Origin: Thermodesulfobium sp. 4217-1
GTDB lineage: Bacteria > Thermodesulfobiota > Thermodesulfobiia > Thermodesulfobiales > Thermodesulfobiaceae
Length of the DNA stretch: 5,656 nt
Direction: 5' to 3'
Assembly: GCF_039822205.1 (NCBI RefSeq)
Contig: NZ_JBAGBW010000043.1
Span: forward strand, 1 to 5,656
The notes below the pieces were generated by a model that worked only from the letters and a program-made list of their open reading frames with translations, was not told the origin of the DNA and did not search any database. Position numbers and translations under genes: made by a program. Positions 1-5,415 of this stretch are shown piece by piece. The number at the start of each line of letters is the position of its first letter. Position 1 is the stretch's first letter.

Positions 1-46
1 GAAAAAGGGTATGGAAAAAGGTATGGAAAAAGGTAAGATAGAGGGC
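1..46 (+). repeat. 12-base in-frame tandem repeat encoding Met-Glu-Lys-Gly
   Basis: The unit ATGGAAAAAGGT occurs exactly at 11-22 and 23-34. It is preceded by a near copy at 1-10 (GAAAAAGGGT) and followed by a diverged copy at 35-46 (AAGATAGAGGGC, Lys-Ile-Glu-Gly). It is in frame with the nuclease-like gene and encodes a flexible or helical charged linker. Such repeats are prone to slippage and copy number often varies between strains. The array may extend beyond the left edge. Confidence 0.75.
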
Positions 47-220
47 ATGATTATTGACGCCCAGGATTTACTTTTAGATGCCATTGAAGCCAAATTTGAT
101 AAAGTTCCAAGAGATATAAAAATATTGGTGAAAAAAACAAAGGATAGAGAGAAGTTAAGAAGCATACTTAAAGCTACTATCAAGGTTCAAAGTATAGATG
201 AAATAAGGGATATGTTTTAA
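1..220 (+). CDS. C-terminal fragment of a Rpn/PD-(D/E)XK nuclease-like (transposase-like) protein, cut by the left edge
   Basis: The reading frame is open from the left edge (frame starting at base 2) and ends at TAA 218-220, so only about the last 72 residues are visible. They begin with a Lys/Glu/Gly/Met tetrapeptide repeat (KKG-MEKG-MEKG-KIEG). A helical tail follows, with the pattern LLLDAIEAKFDKVP, then Lys-rich helices, ending SIDEIRDMF. This layout, a charged EKG-type repeat followed by a segment reading roughly 'leakFg.vp..i...i....d.e.L..ll..a....sieei', is typical of the C-terminus of Rpn-family recombination-promoting nucleases, often annotated as putative transposases. The catalytic PD-(D/E)XK domain would lie upstream, outside the window, and cannot be checked. 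The ATG at 11 is inside the repeat and is probably not the true start. The gene converges on the MFS gene and shows no link with the minus-strand operon. Confidence 0.6.
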   Translation, partial: KKGMEKGMEKGKIEGMIIDAQDLLLDAIEAKFDKVPRDIKILVKKTKDREKLRSILKATIKVQSIDEIRDMF

Positions 221-341
221 ATTAATAGCCATGTGCCTAAATACGATCACAGTTAAATAGCATATATTTTTTAGAGAAAGGTGCAAAACTAAAAGTTTAT
301 GAGCAGATTAAATACTGATAAATAATAAAAGCAAAAGCTTT
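221..341. other. Convergent intergenic gap, no gene seen
   Basis: This 121-base AT-rich stretch lies between the stop of the left-edge gene and the stop of the MFS gene. The only ATG-initiated frames here are fewer than 12 codons long. The one structure seen is the small hairpin at 328-341, listed separately. No plus-strand terminator for the left-edge gene could be identified. Confidence 0.6.
321..341 (-). terminator. Weak candidate intrinsic terminator after the MFS gene
   Basis: Read on the minus strand, directly after the TAG stop at 342-344, AAAGC (341-337) pairs with GCTTT (332-328) around a TTTT loop. A T-rich run TATTATT follows at 327-321. The stem is only 5 base pairs, so it is weak, but its placement immediately after the last gene of the lut unit, facing a convergent gene, is where a terminator is expected. 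Confidence 0.35.
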
Positions 342-1529
342 CTACCTATCAGATGCTGACAACATAATAATAGATCCTAACAGTGGACCAATTCCCAGAG
401 TTAAAAATGCATAAAAATAACTGTGTGTTATATCAAGCACGAATCCAACAGCCAGTGGAGATATTAGAGATCCAAGCTGCCATATTGCGTTTATCAAACC
501 CATTGCAATGCCAATATTTCTTTTGTCTACTAGCTCTCCTACAAAAGTATTCATCACAGGACTGTATACAAACGCAAGAATCCCCAATATAGGCGCAAGA
601 AAATACAGGGCAAAGATGCTTCTATTTATTCCAAAAATGACCAAAAAAATAAAAAATAAAATTAACATAAAAAATATAATATTCTTTTTCTTCCAGCCAG
701 TAATATCGGTTAGTATTCCAGCAATAGGTTTACATATTAGCGCAGTTATTCCAAAGGCCGACATAAAAAAACCAGCCTGAATCAGAGTAAGCCCCAAACC
801 TTTATTTAAATATGAGTTAGCCCAAGTAGCTGTCCCCCATGTAGCCCACATTGCAAAAAAGCCAGCTAAACCCGTTAGCATAAATTCTTTATTTTTAAGC
901 AAGATCTTTATGTCATAAGCAAAGCTCAAAATTGATTTTGTCTCATTTGAAGAGCTATTTTCACGAAGAAAAAAATATGCAAATAAGAGCGTAATAATTG
1001 GCAGCATTCCTGCAACATAAAATGAAGCGTTCCAGCCATGAAATTTTGCTACTGTGGGCACAAAAATGTTTACCAGGAAAACTCCAACAGAGGATGCAGT
1101 CATAAAAAATCCCATAGCAGTATACCTGTTTTTTTCAGAAAACCAATCAAATACACCCTTTACACAGGCAGAAAATATAGCACCCGAGCCCATTCCCGCA
1201 AATATTCTGTAAAAAAAACCTTGCCAAAAATTTCCAACTGTGCCCATCAATATAGTAAAAAAACCCATTATAAAAAACGAATAAAGTAAAATCTTTCTAT
1301 AACCGAATCTATCAGCCAGATATCCGCCCGGAAGTTGAGTCAATATGTAGCCAAAATAAAAGGCGCTCATATAACTCCCCGCTTCTTTCGCATTTAGCGA
1401 GAGAGCTTTAGCTGCAAGAGGGATGACTGGCGCCCATGCAAGCCTGTCCACAAAAGAAAATAGAAATGCTGACCAAAGTATCAGTAGAACTACTATTTGA
1501 GACTTTGAAAAATTTAAATTGTTGATCAC
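342..1529 (-). CDS. MFS transporter, anion:cation symporter-like, probable lactate/organic-anion permease of the lut operon
   Basis: This 395-residue protein is the normal length for a 12-helix major facilitator. The first half carries a clear MFS motif A at residues 68-79 (GGYLADRFGYRK) between helices 2 and 3. It also has Asp28-Arg29 in helix 1 and a SAFYFGYILTQLPGG helix 2, a combination typical of the anion:cation symporter (ACS) subfamily, which moves organic anions. A degenerate second motif A lies near residues 270-282 (GILTDITGWKKKN), and a charged cytoplasmic loop at about 189-213 separates the two halves. The start is GTG at 1527-1529. An in-frame TAA lies immediately upstream, the next Met is residue 54, and helix 1 requires the full N-terminus, so GTG is well supported. 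A weak GAAG ribosome site lies at 1538-1541. The gene begins 10 bases after lutC ends and is the last gene of the unit. Import of lactate or another 2-hydroxy acid is inferred from context; the sequence does not fix the substrate. Confidence 0.85.
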   Translation of the reverse strand: MINNLNFSKSQIVVLLILWSAFLFSFVDRLAWAPVIPLAAKALSLNAKEAGSYMSAFYFGYILTQLPGGYLADRFGYRKILLYSFFIMGFFTILMGTVGNFWQGFFYRIFAGMGSGAIFSACVKGVFDWFSEKNRYTAMGFFMTASSVGVFLVNIFVPTVAKFHGWNASFYVAGMLPIITLLFAYFFLRENSSSNETKSILSFAYDIKILLKNKEFMLTGLAGFFAMWATWGTATWANSYLNKGLGLTLIQAGFFMSAFGITALICKPIAGILTDITGWKKKNIIFFMLILFFIFLVIFGINRSIFALYFLAPILGILAFVYSPVMNTFVGELVDKRNIGIAMGLINAIWQLGSLISPLAVGFVLDITHSYFYAFLTLGIGPLLGSIIMLSASDR

Positions 1530-1539
1530 TTAAATATCT

Positions 1540-1959
1540 TCAACCCTTGTCGATTATTAAAAATACAATTTTTTCAGGTCCCTGAACACCACTGACCAAT
1601 GTCTTCTCTATATCTGCAGTTTTGCTCTCTCCAGAGATAAATAGCATATATTCATCCTGGCATTTTTGTTTTGCTAAAAAATAGGCTTCGCTTAATGTAG
1701 ATCTCAAAGCAGAGTTTTCAACTGAAATATAAAGAGTTTTTGAGGTTAATATGGATTTTAGCTTTTCGCGTTTTGGAATATTGATGACTGCGCTTGCGCT
1801 TCCGGTCGCACCTGATAGAGCTTTTATAAATCCAACGTCTTTATTAGAATCATAATCTAAAGAAGTATTTAGACCAAACTCATTTAAAAAGTCGATATTC
1901 TTAACAACTTTTACTTCTACACCACTAAGATTTGCTATTTCTATAAATTTTTCTATCAA
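1540..1959 (-). CDS. lutC: LutC-like LUD-domain protein, short form
   Basis: LutC is a small LUD-domain protein required with LutA and LutB for L-lactate oxidation; its exact biochemical role in the complex is less clear than theirs. The C-terminus carries the family signature SGESKTADIEKTLVSGVQGP (residues 109-128 in this frame), followed by the hydrophobic strand EKIVFLIID. The usual His of the GVHGP motif is Gln here. The frame contains no ATG before the C-terminal third. I chose TTG at 1957-1959 because a strong GGGAG ribosome site sits 6 bases upstream (1966-1970), and this start lies one base past the lutBA stop, a typical translational-coupling layout. It gives 139 residues. An upstream TTG at 1993-1995 would give 151 residues but has no ribosome site and overlaps lutBA by 35 bases. 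Either way the protein is short against about 190-240 residues for typical LutC; the N-terminal half of the domain looks reduced. Identity is firm; the start and full activity are less so. Confidence 0.8.
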   Translation of the reverse strand: MIEKFIEIANLSGVEVKVVKNIDFLNEFGLNTSLDYDSNKDVGFIKALSGATGSASAVINIPKREKLKSILTSKTLYISVENSALRSTLSEAYFLAKQKCQDEYMLFISGESKTADIEKTLVSGVQGPEKIVFLIIDKG

Positions 1960-1960
1960 T

Positions 1961-3985
1961 TTAGGCTCCCAAAATATTTTTAAGATATGATACAAAGTGT
2001 ATTACGCTAATATTTTTAGTGCTCATAACGTCCAGTGCTCCAGATATTTGCATTATGCATCCTGGACAAGAGGTAATCACAACTTCTGAATTTGATTTAA
2101 TAATATTATCTATCTTTCTCTGAACGAGCTTGTTAGAAATATGTTTGTGCATGATAGAGTATGTTCCTGCAAAGCCACAGCATCTGTCCTTCTCATTTAA
2201 TTCAGAAAATCTCTTTTCTTTTTCCTTTATAAAGTACTCGATTTGCATAGCTTGATTCATACCTCTTGAAAGGTGGCAAGGATGATGATAGGTTAAGACC
2301 TTATTCAAAGGAGTAAATTTATATTTTCTGTTTTTCAAAAATTCGACAAAATAAAATCCAGCATCCACTACCCTATCGGAAAAATCTATGCCGAAAAATT
2401 CAGCATAATCTCTTTGAACCATATGAGCACAGTGAGGGTCAAGAAATAAAATCTTGTCAAATTTCTCAATATCTTTAAATGTCTTTTGTGCCTGATTGAT
2501 TGCATCAGATTTTAAACCGTTGTAAAAGGCTGCTGCCCCACAACAAGAGCTTTGATTTATAATTTCTATGTCTATATTTAAAAAGTTAGATAGACGAACT
2601 AAGTCTTTACCCACATCATCATAAAATATATTGGTAGAGCAACCAGCAAACAATCCAATTTTTGAAGCTTTAGTTTTTACTGTGTCAAATGACTCTTTAT
2701 TAATAGCTGGAAGAGTTCTAAAACTTAGCCCAAACTCATCTCTTAAAAATTTAAATCTTCTCATCTTGATACCATCTTTAAAGTACGGACTAGCAAGGGA
2801 TATAAGAGTCCTTAATAATCTGTAATTTTTCATACTTTTAATCGCAAATTTTTTAATGATATTATTTCTTTCATACTTTGAATTTATTTCTAATATTAGT
2901 GATTGAATTGGAATCCTGGATGAACAGACTTTATCACACGCCATACAGCCTGAACACAAAAAAGATAATTCATCCATCAATTTATAATCTTCCATATATG
3001 AAAGCAATACGCCAATTGGACCAGCGTAGGTCTCGCCTCTAAACAGCTGACCGCCCACAGTAGTATATACTGGACATGCCATCTGACATGCTCCACATTT
3101 TATGCAGTTTAAGATCTTGTCAAACTTCTCTTCTCTGGCAATTTTCGAACGGTTGTTATCAAGAAGTATTACGAAAAATTCATCCCCTGGAGGCTTTGTA
3201 AAAACGTCTATCCAGGATGTAACAACCTGACCAGTAGCATTTTTTGGCAAAAATGAAACAATTTTAAAGGCTTCATCTGCATTTTCTACTATTTTATCTA
3301 TGCCCACAATGCATATATTTATATCATGATTTAAAACGTGCTGAATATTGCCCTCATTGCTCACTATGAAGAACGTTCCATCCTTTGTAACTGCATTAGC
3401 CCCAAAAATGCCGCAGTTTGTGTTATCAAACTCTTTATTTATTTCATTTTTACAAAAATCAACCATCTCTTTTATGTCCAGCTTAAGATTTGCATTGAAC
3501 TTCTCATTTAAAAAGTTTAGGATTTTCTCTTTTGACATATGAATTGCAGGAGCTGTCATATGAGTAGCTTTTTCATTATTTAACTGAACCAGCCATTCAC
3601 CAAGATCTGTCTCTACAGGCGTAATATTGTTCTTCTCAAGAAATGAGTTCAAATTTATTTCTTCAGTAGTGAGTGACTTTGATTTTACAACCCTTTTGAT
3701 GCCATTTTTTGTAAGTATCTTATAAAAAAATGTAAGGGCTTCGTCAGAGTCTTTCGCAAAAAAAACTTCAAAACCTCTTGATCTAAGATTGTTTAAAAGA
3801 AAAACGATGTTTTCTTCTAAATTTTTAATATTTTTTTCTTTAATATCTCTTATTTCATCTTTAAACTTTTCAAAATCGAAAACTTTTTCTAATTTTCTTC
3901 TTTTTTCAAAATAACTTTTCTCAGCTCTATTTAGAGCATTTTGAAGAAATTGATCGTTGCAAAATTCTTCTTCTGTCTTTTTCAA
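1961..3985 (-). CDS. Fused LutB-LutA iron-sulfur protein, L-lactate dehydrogenase subunit
   Basis: In this 674-residue protein, residues 1-285 form the LutB LUD domain, including TAPAIHMSKEKI (144-155), the GTFFIVSNEGN core (203-213), and PPGDEFFVILLDNNRSKI (265-282). Two 4Fe-4S sites follow: Cys294/297/300/304 and Cys344/347/350/354, each CxxCxxCxxxC. The rest is LutA-like, with two CCG (cysteine-rich) domains: Cys449 with CCG 481-483 and Cys519, then HHPCH 567-571 with CCG 602-604 and CPGC 640-643. The last Cys of the first CCG domain is replaced by Met522, a change I believe is tolerated in the first CCG domain of such proteins. LutA, B and C together oxidise L-lactate to pyruvate in the cytoplasm. 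A LutAB fusion beside a separate LutC is also found in sulfate reducers such as Desulfovibrio. The start is TTG at 3983-3985, with AGAGGT 8 bases upstream. It opens the lut unit; lutC follows after one base. Confidence 0.9.
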   Translation of the reverse strand: MKKTEEEFCNDQFLQNALNRAEKSYFEKRRKLEKVFDFEKFKDEIRDIKEKNIKNLEENIVFLLNNLRSRGFEVFFAKDSDEALTFFYKILTKNGIKRVVKSKSLTTEEINLNSFLEKNNITPVETDLGEWLVQLNNEKATHMTAPAIHMSKEKILNFLNEKFNANLKLDIKEMVDFCKNEINKEFDNTNCGIFGANAVTKDGTFFIVSNEGNIQHVLNHDINICIVGIDKIVENADEAFKIVSFLPKNATGQVVTSWIDVFTKPPGDEFFVILLDNNRSKIAREEKFDKILNCIKCGACQMACPVYTTVGGQLFRGETYAGPIGVLLSYMEDYKLMDELSFLCSGCMACDKVCSSRIPIQSLILEINSKYERNNIIKKFAIKSMKNYRLLRTLISLASPYFKDGIKMRRFKFLRDEFGLSFRTLPAINKESFDTVKTKASKIGLFAGCSTNIFYDDVGKDLVRLSNFLNIDIEIINQSSCCGAAAFYNGLKSDAINQAQKTFKDIEKFDKILFLDPHCAHMVQRDYAEFFGIDFSDRVVDAGFYFVEFLKNRKYKFTPLNKVLTYHHPCHLSRGMNQAMQIEYFIKEKEKRFSELNEKDRCCGFAGTYSIMHKHISNKLVQRKIDNIIKSNSEVVITSCPGCIMQISGALDVMSTKNISVIHFVSYLKNILGA
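1966..1970 (-). promoter_or_regulatory. Ribosome binding site that fixes the lutC start
   Basis: GGGAG on the minus strand lies within the last codons of lutBA, 6 bases before TTG 1957-1959. It is the only good Shine-Dalgarno match near the two candidate lutC starts and favours the shorter, 139-residue protein. Confidence 0.6.
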
Positions 3986-3992
3986 ATTATTT

Positions 3993-3998
3993 ACCTCT
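3993..3998 (-). promoter_or_regulatory. Ribosome binding site supporting a TTG start for lutBA
   Basis: AGAGGT on the minus strand, with 8 bases between AGAGG and the TTG at 3983-3985. The same AGAGGT core stands before the ATG of the neighbouring membrane-protein gene (4954-4959), which supports its use as a ribosome site in this genome and hence the unusual TTG start here. Confidence 0.65.
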
Positions 3999-4017
3999 AA
4001 TAATAATATATAGAAAT

Positions 4018-4046
4018 ATTATAGTGAAAAAAACTTTATTTTGTAA
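4018..4046 (-). promoter_or_regulatory. Candidate sigma-70 promoter of the lutBA-lutC-MFS unit
   Basis: On the minus strand a perfect TATAAT lies at 4023-4018. Upstream, TTACAA (4046-4041, only 3 of 6 matches to TTGACA) sits exactly 17 bases away. A transcript would start near position 4011, leaving a leader of about 25 bases that contains the AGAGGT ribosome site. The -10 box and spacing are good and the -35 is weak, which may indicate activator dependence. AT-rich DNA yields TATAAT by chance, so this is a prediction. Confidence 0.5.
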
Positions 4047-4061
4047 TGGATCCAGTAATTA

Positions 4062-4949
4062 CTAAATTGTTTTGTAAATTTTTCTATATTTTATAGTTTC
4101 TACTAAAAACGTTGTTATCCCAATACCCAAAACTACGGCAATAACCAAGAAAAAGCCTATATTTAAGTTATGCAAATTGTGAACCTTAATAGGCGTTACA
4201 ATGTTAAATGACAAGAGTTTTGGATCAATTAAACCTATAATGCCAGATAAAGAAAATAATACTCCGCCCAAGATAAGCGTCCTTGCCGCAGTAAGTCTTG
4301 CTATGTGTTGACTTACACTTTCAGGTAAGTTTAATCTTTTCCCTAAAATCCCAAAGAGTGCACCAGCTAAAATCTGAACAGTAGTAGTGCCAAGGCCGAA
4401 AACAAACCCAGGCAACCATGCAACATAAGCATTTGGCATTGATGGAGCAAGAATCGTGTAAAGAATTAGCGCAAAAGCCCCAAAACCCCAACCCGCGATA
4501 AATCCATGAATTATAGCCATTTTATAGGTAGTTTTCTTATGTCGTAAGTCGATAAATTTGCCAGACAATGCTTCTTTGTGATGTATATTGTCAATCTTGC
4601 CAAGATGTATATGAAAGACATCGTTAAAATTGAAGATATAAAGACCACCAAGAACCATTGCGACTCCTATAACGGCATAAACTATATAATCAACATAAGG
4701 TTTCGACATAAAACTTATTAAAGAAAAATATGCAAGCTCGCTTGCTATAGCTCTTTGGAGGCTAAACGCTAAAGAAAAGGCTAACCCTATAAAAAAGCCC
4801 TTCTTAGCCGAATAACTACCAATTGAATAGCTAAAGGTAATAGGCCAGGTATGCTCGTCTGGCGTAATACCATGAACGACGCCTAACAAATAAGCCAAAA
4901 CTAATGTCATTAAAACGCTTGACTGAGCATGAACATTAAATAAATCCAT
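4062..4949 (-). CDS. Polytopic membrane protein with HGITPDEHTWP motif, NicO/RcnA-like putative metal transporter
   Basis: This 295-residue protein has about six or seven membrane segments, roughly at residues 11-28, 52-70, 86-104, 144-168, 174-201, 225-242 and 263-284. The first helix ends in a conserved-looking HGITPDEHTWP (26-36). Its His-x4-Asp-x-His spacing (H26, D31, H33) recalls the metal-binding His/Asp motif in the first helices of NicO/RcnA and NiCoT nickel-cobalt transporters. A loop between the third and fourth helices is rich in His (H113, H115, H123, H124, H137), as in RcnA-type proteins. The fourth helix starts with HGFIAGWGFGAFA (148-160), like the second signature of this superfamily. 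Transport of a divalent metal is inferred; the substrate and direction are unknown, and a role in another transition such as sulfite or thiol export cannot be excluded. The ATG at 4947-4949 has AGAGG 5 bases upstream. The gene stands 91 bases after the coiled-coil gene and 76 before lutBA, so it is probably a separate unit. Confidence 0.55.
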   Translation of the reverse strand: MDLFNVHAQSSVLMTLVLAYLLGVVHGITPDEHTWPITFSYSIGSYSAKKGFFIGLAFSLAFSLQRAIASELAYFSLISFMSKPYVDYIVYAVIGVAMVLGGLYIFNFNDVFHIHLGKIDNIHHKEALSGKFIDLRHKKTTYKMAIIHGFIAGWGFGAFALILYTILAPSMPNAYVAWLPGFVFGLGTTTVQILAGALFGILGKRLNLPESVSQHIARLTAARTLILGGVLFSLSGIIGLIDPKLLSFNIVTPIKVHNLHNLNIGFFLVIAVVLGIGITTFLVETIKYRKIYKTI

Positions 4950-5040
4950 AATTACCTCTCAACTAATTTACTTTGTATTTCGTTAAGCGTAAATAGATTT
5001 GTTAACTGAGAGCCGAAAAATTCAACTTATATCGCTTTAT
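4950..5040 (-). promoter_or_regulatory. Leader region of the membrane-protein gene, weak promoter candidate
   Basis: This 91-base gap separates two genes of the same direction. On the minus strand TTTACG and TAAATT stand 17 bases apart, each 4 of 6 matches to consensus, followed by the GAGAGGT ribosome site (4960-4954). The match is modest. No terminator hairpin for the upstream coiled-coil gene was found, so read-through is possible. Confidence 0.25.
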
Positions 5041-5415
5041 TTAGAATATGCTGTTGATTAGATCATCCCCAATGCCAAAGCCAGCTCCCATTTCAATAGC
5101 CTGTAAAAATCCACTTCCTAAAAGAGAGCCGAAAAAACCTCTGCCCTGCTGCTGTTGCGGCTGTTGATTGTAGTTTTGATATTGATTTTGCGGGACGTTT
5201 TGATGCAGGGTTTGTAAAAATGCAAACATCTGATTTTGTTCGCTTTGAATGCTGAGCGCTAAATCCTTCAAATCTAAGAGCATTTCCCTTGCATCCTGAT
5301 TGCCTGAACCTTGCAAAGTCTTAAGCTTATCAGCTAAATTTTGAATTTTCCCGCCAATACCATTGGCCTCTGATTGTAATTTTTGAAATTCGTTATCAAT
5401 CAAACTATTGTCCAT
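5041..5415 (-). CDS. Hypothetical protein: N-terminal coiled coil, Gln/Asn-rich linker, glycine-rich hydrophobic tail
   Basis: I do not recognise the family of this 124-residue protein. Residues 1-70 are predicted helical with heptad-like spacing of Leu and Ile (for example IQNLADKLKTLQ) and a break at GSGN (36-39), suggesting an antiparallel coiled-coil hairpin. Residues 72-90 are 14 of 19 Gln or Asn with scattered Tyr and Pro, a disordered linker. Residues 91-124 are glycine-rich and hydrophobic (GRGFFGSLLGSGF, then GAGFGIGDDLINSIF), which could insert in or lie on a membrane or drive self-association. There is no signal peptide and no Cys. The layout recalls DUF2076-like bacterial proteins with a Gln/Pro linker and a glycine-rich end, but I cannot claim homology. 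The ATG at 5413-5415 has a strong GGAGG 7 bases upstream (5423-5427), so it is very probably translated. Confidence 0.7.
   Translation of the reverse strand: MDNSLIDNEFQKLQSEANGIGGKIQNLADKLKTLQGSGNQDAREMLLDLKDLALSIQSEQNQMFAFLQTLHQNVPQNQYQNYNQQPQQQQGRGFFGSLLGSGFLQAIEMGAGFGIGDDLINSIF

Noticed and set aside
296-323. Tiny frame starting ATG at 299
   Set aside because: It is only eight codons with no convincing ribosome site.
383-780. Plus-strand open frames at 383-592 and 508-780
   Set aside because: They lie wholly antisense to the MFS gene, have no ribosome site that I can see, and encode no recognisable domain.
1038-1289. Plus-strand open frame rich in Lys, Ser and His
   Set aside because: Antisense to the MFS gene; the composition is what the reverse complement of a membrane protein gives.
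1993-1995. Upstream TTG start for lutC, giving 151 residues
   Set aside because: There is no Shine-Dalgarno sequence before it and it overlaps lutBA by 35 bases; the TTG at 1957-1959 has GGGAG at ideal spacing. It remains possible.
2631-3542. Plus-strand open frames at 2631-2825 and 3348-3542
   Set aside because: Both are antisense shadows of the well-supported LutB-LutA fusion.
5008-5136. 13-base direct repeat GAGAGCCGAAAAA at 5008-5020 and 5124-5136, suggesting a duplicated gene end
   Set aside because: Similarity does not extend beyond the 13 bases, and a repeat this long is not surprising in a window of this size and composition.
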